Shown here in pieces: positions 16,752 to 26,649 of a DNA stretch of 64,000 bases. Origin of the DNA: Granulosicoccus sp963833195 (GTDB lineage Bacteria; Pseudomonadota; Gammaproteobacteria; Granulosicoccales; Granulosicoccaceae); the NCBI GenBank assembly GCA_963833195.1, contig CAWHXF010000027.1, positions 3,162,001 through 3,226,000 of the forward strand, read 5' to 3'. The first letter of the stretch is position 1, and every line of letters starts with the position of its first letter. The notes under the pieces are model-generated. The model did no database searches. It saw nothing but the letters and a program-made list of their open reading frames with translations, and was not told the DNA's origin. The translations under genes were made by a program, and so were the position numbers.

Positions 16752-17633
16752 TCAGTAGTGCACGCGCCGCTCGATGAAGCGGAACTGCACGACGGTCAGG
16801 AGCCCCACGATTCCCATCAGCACGACCGACTGCGCGGCCGACGAGCCGAGGTCCTGCCCGACGAAGCCGTCGGCGTAGACCTTGTAGACCATGATCATCG
16901 TCGACTGCCCCGGCCCGCCGCGCGTGATGGTGTCGATGACGCCGAAGGTCTCGAAGAAGGCGTACACCACGTTCACCACCAGCAGGAAGAAGGTGGTCGG
17001 GGACAGCAGCGGGAACACGATGGTGCGGAAGCGGTGCCAGGCGGTGGCGCCGTCGATGGCCGCCGCCTCGATCAGGCTGCGCGGGATGGCCTGCAGCCCC
17101 GCCAGGAAGAACAGGAAGTTGTAGCTGACCTGCTTCCAGGACGAGGCGAGCACCACGAGCCCCATCGCCTGCTCGGGGTCGAGCACGTGGTTCCAGGTGA
17201 TGCCCACCGCCTTCAACCAGTACGACACCAGCCCGATCGAGGGGTTGAACATGAACAACCACATCACCCCGGCGATGGCGGGCGCCACCGCGTAGGGCCA
17301 GATCAGCAGCGTGCGGTAGACGCCCGAGCCGCGGATGACGCCGTCGGCAAGCACCGCGAGCAGCAGCGCCACCGACATCGACACGAGCGTCACCAGCGCG
17401 CTGAACGTCGCCGTCGTCAGGAACGAGGCGCGGTAGTAGCGATCCCCCGCCAGGTACTCGAAGTTCTCGAGCCCCACGAACGTCGTCGACAGACCGAAGG
17501 GGTCGGGCAGCTGCGTGGCCTGCACGAGCGCCTGGCCCGCGGGCCACAGGAAGAAGACCGCCGTGACCAGCAGCTGCGGGGCCAGCAGCGCGTAGGGCAG
17601 CCAGCGGTGCCGGAAGTGGACGCGCTTGTCCAC
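16752..17633 (-). CDS. ugpA: Glycerol-3-phosphate ABC importer permease UgpA
   Basis: A 293-residue MalF-like permease. It starts RWLPYALLAPQLLVTAVFFLWPAGQAL, has the typical DPFGLSTTFVGLENFEYL loop, and carries the EAA motif SLIEAAAIDGATAWHRFRTIVFPLL. It ends with the FRFIERRVHY block characteristic of UgpA. Six membrane segments are visible. It forms the channel with UgpE. Confidence 0.93.
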   Translation of the reverse strand: MDKRVHFRHRWLPYALLAPQLLVTAVFFLWPAGQALVQATQLPDPFGLSTTFVGLENFEYLAGDRYYRASFLTTATFSALVTLVSMSVALLLAVLADGVIRGSGVYRTLLIWPYAVAPAIAGVMWLFMFNPSIGLVSYWLKAVGITWNHVLDPEQAMGLVVLASSWKQVSYNFLFFLAGLQAIPRSLIEAAAIDGATAWHRFRTIVFPLLSPTTFFLLVVNVVYAFFETFGVIDTITRGGPGQSTMIMVYKVYADGFVGQDLGSSAAQSVVLMGIVGLLTVVQFRFIERRVHY

Positions 17634-17684
17634 GGCTCAGGGCATCGCCCCGCCGCGCGCGCCCGACGGCACCCGGACGCGCCT

Positions 17685-19019
17685 TCAGCGGTCGGCGGTG
17701 CGCTCGAAGCGGCGCAGCAGCTCGTCGCCGCGCTCGGCCGCCGACGCCATCGCGTCCTCGGCCGACTTGTCGCCGGTCCACACCGCCTCGAGCTCCTCGT
17801 CGATGATGCCCCTGATCTGGTCGAAGTTGCCGAGCCGGATGCCCTTGGAGTTGGCCGTGGGCGCCTCGCCGGTCATCTGGACGATGGCGATGTCGGTGCC
17901 GGGGTTCTCGTCGTAGAAGCCGGACGCCTTGGTCTGCTCGTAGGCCGCCATGGTGATCGGCAGGTAGCCGGTGTCCTGGTGCCACTGCGCCTGGATGTCC
18001 GGCGTGGACAGGAAGTTCAGGAACGCGGCGGCCGCCTCGTATTCCTCGTCGCTCTTGCCCGCCATGACCCAGACCGACGCGCCGCCGATGATGGTGTTCT
18101 GCGGGGCGCCCTCGACGTCGGCGTAGTACGGCAGCGGGTGGATGGAGAAGTCGAACTGCGCTTCGGCCTTGGTGTTCGCGTAGCCCGCCGAGGACTCGGT
18201 GAACAGCGCGCACTCGCCCGCGTTGAAGCGCGCGCCGCCCTCGTTCCTGCGGCCCGCGTACACGAACCGCCCGTCCTGCGCCCATTCGCCCAATGTGGCC
18301 ACGTGGCGCACCTGCGCCTCGCCGTCGAGCTCGAGCTCGGTGTCCAGTCCCGCGAACCCGTTCTCCTCGGTGGCGAACGGCACGTCGTGGTAGGCCGACA
18401 GGTTCTCCAGGTGGATCCAGGACTGCCAGGCCGTCGTCATCGGGCACTCGCTGCCCGCCTCCCTCAGCTTCGCGAGCACCGCGCCCACGTCGTCCCAGGT
18501 CTCCAGCGGCATGTCGGCGGCGCCGGCCTCCTCGAGGGCGTCGTCGTTGACGTAGAGCACCGGCGTGGAGCTGTTGTACGGCAAGGACAGCATCTCGCCG
18601 TCGGTGGTGGTGTAGTAGCCCGACACGGCGGCGAGGTAGATCGAGGGGTCGAACTCCGTGCCGGTCTCGGCCATGAGCTCGTGTACCGGCTTGATGGCGC
18701 CGGCGGCGTTCATCATGGTCGCGGTGCCCACCTCGAACACCTGCAGGAGCGTCGGCTGCTCGCCGGCGCGGAACGCGGCGATGCCGGCGTTCAGCGCCTC
18801 GGAGTAGTTGCCCTTGTTGGTGGCGACGACGGTGTGCTCGTCCTGCGACTCGTTGAACTTCGCCACCTGCTCGTCGAGCAGCTCGTTCAGCCGGTTCGAC
18901 ATGGCGTGCCAGAACTGGATCTCGGCGGCGGCGGCCGGGCCGGCGGCGAGCCCGGCGCTCAGGCCGAGGGCGCACGCGACGGTGGCAGCGAGGGAGGACG
19001 GGCGAGGGGCGAACGGCAT
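17685..19019 (-). CDS. ugpB: Glycerol-3-phosphate ABC importer binding protein UgpB
   Basis: Periplasmic solute-binding protein of 444 residues. The start MPFAPRPSSLAATVACALGL gives a signal peptide ending at AAA, and mature protein begins EIQFWHAMSNRLNELL. Family blocks include GEQPTLLQVFEVGTATMM, LPYNSSTPVLYVN and IIGGASVWVMAGKS. UgpB captures sn-glycerol-3-phosphate and glycerophosphodiesters. First gene of the ugpBAEC operon, with a 51-base spacer to ugpA. No ugpQ phosphodiesterase is present nearby. Confidence 0.94.
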   Translation of the reverse strand: MPFAPRPSSLAATVACALGLSAGLAAGPAAAAEIQFWHAMSNRLNELLDEQVAKFNESQDEHTVVATNKGNYSEALNAGIAAFRAGEQPTLLQVFEVGTATMMNAAGAIKPVHELMAETGTEFDPSIYLAAVSGYYTTTDGEMLSLPYNSSTPVLYVNDDALEEAGAADMPLETWDDVGAVLAKLREAGSECPMTTAWQSWIHLENLSAYHDVPFATEENGFAGLDTELELDGEAQVRHVATLGEWAQDGRFVYAGRRNEGGARFNAGECALFTESSAGYANTKAEAQFDFSIHPLPYYADVEGAPQNTIIGGASVWVMAGKSDEEYEAAAAFLNFLSTPDIQAQWHQDTGYLPITMAAYEQTKASGFYDENPGTDIAIVQMTGEAPTANSKGIRLGNFDQIRGIIDEELEAVWTGDKSAEDAMASAAERGDELLRRFERTADR

Positions 19020-19116
19020 GGGAGATCGGTTCGGTGACGGACGGGTGGCGGAAGTAGACCACAGCCATTCCGGAACGTCATCGAAGTCGTGCCGCTCGCG
19101 TCCGCGGCGCAAGCGA

Positions 19117-19803
19117 TCAGCGCCGCAGGATCAACGCCCAGCGCCCCACGTTCACCAGATCGGCCAGCGCGCGCGCCACGTAGGTCAGCGCCGCGGCCTT
19201 CAGCACCGCGCGCACGGCCGGCAGGTCGGCCTCGTCGAGGTACTCGCCTTCGGCCAGCACCGGCAGCGCCTTGCCGAAGCTCGCATCCCACTCCTCGGGC
19301 AGCACGATGGCCCGCGCCAGCACGCCGAAGAGCTGCAGCACCAGGCTCAGCGCCACGACCGCGACGATGGCACCCGGCGAGCGCGCGATCAGCCCGATGA
19401 CCGGCATCGCCATCAGCAGCACGATGCCCGCCTGCGTGGCGCGCTGCGACACGGGCAGCCACTTGCGGCGCAGCCGCGACACCGGCTCGTCGCGGCCGAA
19501 CTGGATGGCGTGGCCCACCTCGTGCGCGGCCACCGCGACGGCCGTGAGCGAGCGGCCGTCGAAGTTGTCCGGGCCCAGCCTGACGGCCTTCGCGCCGGGG
19601 TCGTAGTGGTCCTTCAACGCGTCGGTGCGCTCCACGGTCACGTCGTCGAGCCCGAAGCGGCGCAGCAGGTGCAACGCGAGCTCGCCTCCGGTGCCGGGCA
19701 GATCGGGACGCTCGGCGCCGTGGCGGCGCATCTGGCGGCGCACCCACAGGCTGGGCGCCCAAGCCAGCAGCAGGAGGGCGGCGGTCAGCAGTACGTATGG
19801 CAT
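19117..19803 (-). CDS. YugP-like zinc-dependent membrane peptidase
   Basis: A 228-residue membrane protein with HEVGH at residues 94-98 (His94, Glu95, His98 as zinc ligands and catalytic base). It has an N-terminal membrane segment (VLLTAALLLLAWAPSLWV) and two more around 128-165 (AGIVLLMAMPVIGLIA, IVAVVALSLVLQLFGV). DHYDPGAKAVRLGPDNFDGRS before the zinc motif is the family signature (Zn_peptidase_2, YugP). Substrates are unknown. It sits between ugpB and glpD without obvious functional connection. Confidence 0.87.
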   Translation of the reverse strand: MPYVLLTAALLLLAWAPSLWVRRQMRRHGAERPDLPGTGGELALHLLRRFGLDDVTVERTDALKDHYDPGAKAVRLGPDNFDGRSLTAVAVAAHEVGHAIQFGRDEPVSRLRRKWLPVSQRATQAGIVLLMAMPVIGLIARSPGAIVAVVALSLVLQLFGVLARAIVLPEEWDASFGKALPVLAEGEYLDEADLPAVRAVLKAAALTYVARALADLVNVGRWALILRR

Positions 19804-19890
19804 GCGGGTTTCGACAACCGGCGGACGGGTTTAGCATGACGGGCTCGCGCGCGCGGCGATGGGGCCGCGCCGCTGGCGGATATCCGGAAC

Positions 19891-21600
19891 ATGAGCCTCA
19901 GGCAGACGCACATAGACCGCCTCCGCGACGGCTCGTTCGATACGCTGGTCGTCGGCGGCGGCATCAATGGCGCGGTCACGGCCGCCTCGCTCGCGGGCCG
20001 CGGCGCGAACGTCGCGCTGGTGGACCGCGGGGACTTCGGTCACTTCACGAGCCAGGCCTCGTCGAGCCTGGTGTGGGGCGGGTTCAAGTACCTGGAGAAC
20101 TACGAGCTGGCGCTCGTGTTCGACCTGTGCCGGTCCCGGAACCGCCTGATGCGCTCCTACCCGGAGAACATCCGCGAGATCGGCTTCTACGCGGCGCTCG
20201 ACGAGAACGGTCCCTACAAGCCCTGGTTCGCCGCGCTGGGCGCGTTCGGTTACTGGATCATCGGCCAGTTCGGCACCGCGCCCCCGCGCTACCTCTCCAC
20301 GAACCGCATCGAGAGCGAGGAGCCCGCCATCCGCACCGACACGGTCGCCGGCGGCATCGAGTACCGCGACGGGATCCTGGTCGACAACGACGCCCGCTTC
20401 GTCTTCTCGTTCGTGCGCTCGGCCATCGAGGCCGGGGCGGCCGCGGCCAACTACGTCGAGATGGTGTCCGCGCGACGCGAGGGCGAAGGCGACGCGCGGC
20501 GCTGGATCGTGACGCTGCGCGACGTCGATGCGGACGAGACCTTCGAGACCACCGCGCGCACCATCGTGAACGCCGCCGGCCCGTTCGTCGACGAGACCAA
20601 CAGCGGCTGGGGCGTGCGCACCGACCACCGCATCGTCTACTCGAAGGGCATCCATCTGGTGGTGCCGCGCCTGACGACGAAGGACCATCACAAGGTGCTG
20701 GCCTTCTACGACGACTCGCAGCGGCTCTTCTACGTCATCCCGATGGGCAACCGCTCGGTCATCGGCACCACCGACACGCGCGTGGACACGCCGCACACCG
20801 AGGTGACCGACGAGGACATCGACTTCCTGATGACGCAGATCAACGCGCGCATGGATCTGGCGAAGCCGCTCACGGCCGACGACATCATCGGCAAGCGCTG
20901 CGGCGTGCGCCCGCTCGTGGTCGAGAGCGCGGGCTCGGACCACGAGACGGTGGACTGGACGAAGCTGTCGAGAAAGCACGCGGTCGAGACCGACCTGGAG
21001 CACGCCGTCGTCACCATCTTCGGCGGCAAGCTGACCGATTGCCTGAACATCGGCGAGGAGGTCGCGGCCGAGATCGAACGCCTCGGCGTGCCGCTGGAAA
21101 AGGACCTGCACAACTGGTACGGCGAGCCCGCGAAGGCGACGCGCGAGGAGTTCTTCCGCCAGGCACGGCTCATGAAGCTCGACGCCATGCGCGACAAGCC
21201 CGAGGTGGAGCCGCTCAGCCGCCGGCTGTGGCGGCGCTACGGGCGCCGCGCGTTCGACATGCTCGACGACATCCGGAAGGATCCGCGCATGGCCGAGGAC
21301 ATCATGGGCTCGGCCGACTACCTGCGCGTGGAGCTGCACGAGGCGGCCGACTCCGAGATGGTCACGCGGCTGGAGGACTTCATGCGCCGGCGTTCGAAGA
21401 TCGATCTCGTCGTGCCCGACGAGGCCGTCGATGCATCGCCCGGGCTGCGCGAGGTGGCCGAGATCCTGTTCGGCCCGGGGGACGCGGATCGGCGCCTGGC
21501 CGAGTACTACGGCAGTGCCGACGAGGTGCCCGAGCCGATGCGGGCACCGGCCGGGGCCGAGCGGCGAGCGGTCGCCTTCGCTCCGCTCGGGAACGTGTAG
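19891..21600 (+). CDS. glpD: Aerobic glycerol-3-phosphate dehydrogenase GlpD
   Basis: A 569-residue FAD enzyme of the cytoplasmic membrane that oxidises glycerol-3-phosphate to dihydroxyacetone phosphate with quinone as acceptor. The FAD fold is at the N-terminus (FDTLVVGGGINGAVTAASLAGRG). Further blocks are TSQASSSLVWGGFKYLENYE, VNAAGPFVDE, YSKGIHLVVPR, FYVIPMGNRSVIGTTDT and IFGGKLTDCLNIGEEV. It is convergent with the glycerol importer operon; a hairpin lies between the two ends. It connects both importers of the island to glycolysis. Confidence 0.94.
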   Translation: MSLRQTHIDRLRDGSFDTLVVGGGINGAVTAASLAGRGANVALVDRGDFGHFTSQASSSLVWGGFKYLENYELALVFDLCRSRNRLMRSYPENIREIGFYAALDENGPYKPWFAALGAFGYWIIGQFGTAPPRYLSTNRIESEEPAIRTDTVAGGIEYRDGILVDNDARFVFSFVRSAIEAGAAAANYVEMVSARREGEGDARRWIVTLRDVDADETFETTARTIVNAAGPFVDETNSGWGVRTDHRIVYSKGIHLVVPRLTTKDHHKVLAFYDDSQRLFYVIPMGNRSVIGTTDTRVDTPHTEVTDEDIDFLMTQINARMDLAKPLTADDIIGKRCGVRPLVVESAGSDHETVDWTKLSRKHAVETDLEHAVVTIFGGKLTDCLNIGEEVAAEIERLGVPLEKDLHNWYGEPAKATREEFFRQARLMKLDAMRDKPEVEPLSRRLWRRYGRRAFDMLDDIRKDPRMAEDIMGSADYLRVELHEAADSEMVTRLEDFMRRRSKIDLVVPDEAVDASPGLREVAEILFGPGDADRRLAEYYGSADEVPEPMRAPAGAERRAVAFAPLGNV

Positions 21601-21620
21601 GCGAACGGACCGCCCCTCGA

Positions 21621-21650
21621 CCGGTCGCCCCTCCGCGCAGAGGCGACCGG
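21621..21650. terminator. GC-rich hairpin between convergent glpD and glpV
   Basis: The arms CCGGTCGCCCCTC (21621-21633) and GAGGCGACCGG (21640-21650) pair with a two-base bulge around a 6-base loop. It lies 20 bases beyond the glpD stop and 25 bases from the end of glpV. There is no T tract on either strand, so termination in either direction is plausible but unproven. Confidence 0.45.
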
Positions 21651-21674
21651 CCGCGGGCGATCAGCCCGAGGCGC

Positions 21675-23390
21675 CTAGCCCTCCCAGCTCTTGACCAGCT
21701 CGTCGTAGTCGACGGTCTGGGGCTCGGGCTTCTCGTTGTCGAGCTTCGCCTTCGGCGCGCCCGGCTGGTCGAACCAGTACTGCGGGTCCTGCTCGTCGTT
21801 CAGCAGCGGGCCGAGATCGCCCTGCACGCCGGCACGCTCCAGCCGCGACAGGATCTTCTCCTGCGCCTCGCACAGCGCGTCCATGGCTTCCTGCGCGGAC
21901 TTCGCGCCCGAGGAGGCATCACCGATGTTCTGCCACCACAGCTGCGCAAGCTTCGGGTAGTCGGGCACGTTGGTACCGGTCGGGGACCATTGCACGCGCG
22001 CGGGCGAGCGGTAGAACTCGACCAGGCCGCCGAGCAGCGGAGCGCGCTCGGTGAAGCTCTCGTCCTGGACGGTGCTCTCGCGGATGAAGGTGAGCCCGAC
22101 GTGGCTCTTCTTCACGTCCACCGACTTCGAGGTCACGAACTGCGCGTACAGCCAGGCGGCCTTGGCACGGTCGAGCGGCGTGGACTTCATCAGCGTCCAG
22201 GACCCCGCGTCCTGGTAGCCGAGCTTCTGGCCCTCCTCCCAGTACGCGCCCTTCGGGCTCGGCGCCATGCGCCACTTCGGCGTGCCGTCCTCGTTCACGA
22301 CCGGGATGCCTTCCTTGACCATGTCGGCGGTGAAGGCGGTGTACCAGAACATCTGCTGGGCGATCTCGCCCTGCGCGGGCACGGGACCCGCCTCGCCGAA
22401 CACCATGCCGGCAGCCTCGGGCGGCGCGTAGGCCTGCAGCCAGTCGATGTACTTCTGGATCGCGTAGACGGACGCCGGGCCGTTGGTGTCGCCGCCGCGC
22501 GCGACGCAGGAGCCCACCGGACGGCTGTTCTCGTCGACGCGGATGCCCCACTCGTCCACGGGCAGCCCGTTCGGCTCGCCCACGTCGCCGTTGCCGGCCA
22601 TCGACAGCCACGCGTCGGTGAAGCGCCAGCCGAGCGAGGGGTCCTTCTTGCCGTAGTCCATGTGGCCGTAGACCTCCACGCCGTCGATCTCGCGGCCGGT
22701 GAAGAACTCGGCGATGTCCTCGTAGGCGGACCAGTTGACCGGCACGCCGAGCTCGTAGCCGTACTCTTCCTGGAAGTCGGCCTTGTTCTGCTCGTCGTTG
22801 AACCAGTCGTAGCGGAACCAGTACAGGTTCGCGAACTGCTGGTCGGGCAGCTGGTAGAGCTGACCGTCCGGGCCCGTCGTGAAGCTCAGGCCGATGAAGT
22901 CCTCGAGATCCAGCGTCGGGGACGTGACGTCCGCGCCCTCGCCCGCCATCCACTCGGTCAGGTTCCTGGCCTGCTGGTAGCGCCAGTGCGTGCCGATCAG
23001 GTCCGAGTCGTTGACGTAGGCGTCGTAGATGTTCTCGCCGGACTGCATCTGCGTCTGCAGCTTCTCGACGACGTCGCCCTCGCCGATCAGGTCGTGCGTG
23101 ACGTTGATGCCGGTGATCGCGGCGAACGCGGGCGCCAGCACCTGCGACTCGTACTCGTGCGTGGTGATCGTCTCGGACACCACCTTGATGTCCATGCCCG
23201 CGAAGGGCTCGGCCGCGTCGATGAACCACTGCATCTCGGCCTTGGCTTCCTCGTCCGAGAGCGTGGTGAGGTCGCCGATCTCGTTCTCGAGGAACGCCTC
23301 GGCCGCGGCCATGTCGGCCTGCGCGACGGGCATTCCGCCGAGCGCCACGGTCACCGCGAACGCGGTGCCGGTCAACTTCCAGTTACGCAT
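21675..23390 (-). CDS. glpV: Glycerol ABC importer substrate-binding protein GlpV
   Basis: A 571-residue exported binding protein, long for its class as is usual for GlpV. The signal peptide (WKLTGTAFAVTVALGGMPVAQA) is followed by AAAEAFLENEIGDLTTLSDEE. Distinctive blocks are MDIKVVSETITTHEYES, GENIYDAYVNDSDLIGTHWR, HVGLTFIRESTVQD and the C-terminal ALCEAQEKILSRLE. It is the last gene of the glpSTPQUV operon and delivers glycerol to the membrane complex. The homologous locus is known from Rhizobium. Confidence 0.9.
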   Translation of the reverse strand: MRNWKLTGTAFAVTVALGGMPVAQADMAAAEAFLENEIGDLTTLSDEEAKAEMQWFIDAAEPFAGMDIKVVSETITTHEYESQVLAPAFAAITGINVTHDLIGEGDVVEKLQTQMQSGENIYDAYVNDSDLIGTHWRYQQARNLTEWMAGEGADVTSPTLDLEDFIGLSFTTGPDGQLYQLPDQQFANLYWFRYDWFNDEQNKADFQEEYGYELGVPVNWSAYEDIAEFFTGREIDGVEVYGHMDYGKKDPSLGWRFTDAWLSMAGNGDVGEPNGLPVDEWGIRVDENSRPVGSCVARGGDTNGPASVYAIQKYIDWLQAYAPPEAAGMVFGEAGPVPAQGEIAQQMFWYTAFTADMVKEGIPVVNEDGTPKWRMAPSPKGAYWEEGQKLGYQDAGSWTLMKSTPLDRAKAAWLYAQFVTSKSVDVKKSHVGLTFIRESTVQDESFTERAPLLGGLVEFYRSPARVQWSPTGTNVPDYPKLAQLWWQNIGDASSGAKSAQEAMDALCEAQEKILSRLERAGVQGDLGPLLNDEQDPQYWFDQPGAPKAKLDNEKPEPQTVDYDELVKSWEG

Positions 23391-23436
23391 GTATCTCCTC
23401 CGGGGGAATGGATGTATCGAACGAACGAACGGACGC

Positions 23437-23721
23437 TCAGACGAACAGGAACACCAGGACCGCGTAGGCGATCGAGATGCCGAGCGCCCACCACAGCTCC
23501 GGCCCGCCGACGAAGGCGAGCCAGGCCAGATGGATGAAGGCCGCGCCGAGCAGCGACAGGAACAACCGATCCCCGCGCGTGGTCTCGAAGCGCAGCACGC
23601 CGACGCGCGGACCGCCGCCGGGCGAGATGGCCTCCCAGACGCACATGGCGATCAGCAGCGCCAGGATGACGAGGAAGAAGACGACCGTCGGCGTGGTCCA
23701 CGCCATCCAGGACAGGTCCAT
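23437..23721 (-). CDS. glpU: DUF2160 small membrane protein GlpU
   Basis: A 94-residue protein with three hydrophobic segments: TPTVVFFLVILALLIAMCVW, LFLSLLGAAFIHLAWLAFV and LWWALGISIAYAVLVFLFV. The middle loop SPGGGPRVGVLRFETTRGDRLF is the conserved DUF2160 signature. In glycerol ABC importer loci this gene always sits between the second permease and the binding protein. Its role in transport is not known; it may be an accessory subunit. Confidence 0.85.
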   Translation of the reverse strand: MDLSWMAWTTPTVVFFLVILALLIAMCVWEAISPGGGPRVGVLRFETTRGDRLFLSLLGAAFIHLAWLAFVGGPELWWALGISIAYAVLVFLFV

Positions 23722-23723
23722 CC

Positions 23724-24628
23724 TCAGACCCGACCCAGGGCGAAGCCCTTCGCGATGTAGTTCCTGACGAAGAAGATCACGAGCGCGCCCGGGATGATGG
23801 TCAGCGCGCCGGCCGCGGCCAGCACGCCCCAGTCGAGCCCCGACGCCGACACCGTCCGCGTCATCGTCGCGGTGATCGGTTTCGCCTCGGTCGCGGTCAG
23901 CGTGCGCGCGATCAGCAGCTCCACCCAGCTGAACATGAAGCAGAAGAAGGCGGCCACGCCGATGCCGCTCGCGATCAGCGGCATGAAGATCTTCACGAAG
24001 AACTTCGGGAAGCTGTAGCCGTCGATGTAGGCCGTCTCGTCGATCTCGCGCGGCACGCCCGACATGAAGCCTTCCAGGATCCACACCGCCAGGGGCACGT
24101 TGAAGAGACAATGCGCGAGCGCCACGGCGATGTGCGTGTCGAACAGCCCGAACGCCGAGTACAGCTGGAAGAACGGCAGCACGAACACCGCCGGCGGCGC
24201 CATGCGGTTCGTCAGCAGCCAGAAGAACATGTGCTTGTCGCCCAGGAACCGGTAGCGGCTGAACGCGTAGGCCGCCGGCAACGCCACGGCCACCGAGATG
24301 ACCATGTTCATGACGACGTAGATCATCGAGTTCACGTAGCCCATGTACCAGGACGGGTCGGTGAGGATGACCTGGTAGTTGGCGAGCGTCGGGTTGGCCG
24401 GCCACAGCGTGAAGCTCGACAGGATCTCCCGGTTCGTCTTGAAGCTCATGTTGACGAGCCAGTAGATCGGCAGCATCAGGAAGCCGATGTACAGCGTCGG
24501 CACGATCCAGCCGTACCCGCGCTTCGTCGTCGCCCCGGCCCGCGTGCGCGCCGCCGCGTCGGACAGCGCCACCGTGTCCGCGTCGGGGATGCCCTTCGCC
24601 GGTGCCGGGGGCGCGTGCGCCGCCTCGC

Positions 24629-24632
<4 letters not shown>
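23724..24632 (-). CDS. glpQ: Glycerol ABC importer permease GlpQ
   Basis: A 302-residue permease with a Pro/Ala-rich N-terminal tail and six membrane segments starting GWIVPTLYIGFLMLPIYWLVN. The EAA loop is IDETAYIDGYSFPKFFVKIFMPL and the C-terminus is FFVRNYIAKGFALGRV. The start GTG at 24632 overlaps the glpP stop by four bases (GTGA), which implies coupled translation. Note that in this nomenclature glpQ is a permease, not the periplasmic phosphodiesterase of enteric bacteria. Confidence 0.9.
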
Positions 24633-25522
<890 letters not shown>

Positions 25523-25533
25523 GATCGTGGGGC

Positions 25534-26644
25534 TCAGGCCGCCGGCTGCACGAGGTGGGAGTCGCGGTAGACGTTCAGCGCGAGACGTCGAACACCGCCA
25601 CGGCGTCGGCGGCACGCGCGTGCCCTCGGGCACCACGGCGTCCACCGCATGCCCTTCGACGTGGCCGCGCACGATGCTGTGCCGGCCGACGTTCTCGACG
25701 GCGCGCACGGTCATGGGCAGCGCGGGCGCGCCCACGCTCGGCGCGCCCGTCACGCCCGGGCCGGGCCGCGCCGCCTCGATGCGCACGAACTCCGGCCGGA
25801 TGCCGATCTCCACCTTGCCCGACAACGCCGGGTAGCGCCGCTGCAGCTCGAACATCCCGCCGCCGATGCGCGCGCCGGTGCCGTCCACCTCGGCCGGCAG
25901 GATGTTCATGCCCGGGGAGCCGATGAAGTAGCCGACGAAGGTGTGCGCGGGGCGCTCGAAGAGCTCTTCGGGCGTGCCGATCTGCACCACCTCGCCGTCG
26001 TACATGACGACGACCTTGTCGGCGAAGGTCAGGGCCTCGGTCTGGTCGTGGGTGACGTAGATCATCGTGTGCTCGAAGCGCTCGTGCAGCTCCTTCAGCT
26101 TCGTGCGCAGCTGCCACTTCATGTGCGGGTCGATCACGGTCAGCGGCTCGTCGAAGAGGATCGCGTTGACGTCGTAGCGCACCAGCCCCCGGCCGAGCGA
26201 GATCTTCTGCTTCTCGTCCGCGGTCAGGCCCTGCGCGCGCCGCTTCGCCTTGTCGGACAGGTCCAGCGTCTCGAGCATGGCCGCGACGCGCCTGTCGATC
26301 TCCGCGGCGTCGACGCCGCGGTTGCGCAGGGGGAAGGCGAGGTTCTCGGCCACCGTCATCGTGTCGTACACGACGGGGAACTGGAACACCTGCGCGATGT
26401 TGCGCGCCTCGGGGCTGAGCGTCGTGACGTCCGCGTCGTCGAAGCGCACGTGTCCGGTCGACGGCACGAGCAGTCCGGAGATGATGTTCAGCAGCGTCGT
26501 CTTGCCGCACCCCGAAGGGCCCAGCAGCGCGTACGCGCCCCCGTCGTCCCAGACGTGGTCCATGCGCTTGAGCGCGAAGTCCGCGTCGGAGGTCGGGTTC
26601 GGGGAGTAGGAGTGCGCGAGCGCGTCCAGCGTGATGCGGGCCAT
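25534..26644 (-). CDS. glpT: Glycerol ABC importer ATPase GlpT (two single-base deletions near 3' end)
   Basis: An ABC ATPase with a canonical P-loop (GPSGCGKTT, residues 42-50), Q-loop FQFPVVYDTMTV, Walker B ILFDEPLTVID and H-loop YVTHDQTEAL. The signature is LTADEKQKISLGRG instead of LSGGQ. The TOBE domain includes GSPGMNILPAEVDG. Near 25611 and 25578 single bases are missing (GTGCCGCCGAC; TCGCGCTGAAC). Restoring them gives PADAVAVFDVSRLNVYRDSHLVQ and a stop at 25534-25536, 370 residues. It pairs with GlpS. Confidence 0.88.
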
Positions 26645-26649
26645 GAGCC

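Noticed and set aside
15882..19037. 1051-codon plus-strand frame opposite the ugp operon
   Set aside because: Antisense to four recognisable transporter genes; His/Arg/Gln-rich low-information protein.
21620..21652. Hairpin as an attachment site or riboswitch
   Set aside because: Position between convergent stops is better explained as a terminator; no conserved riboswitch core visible.
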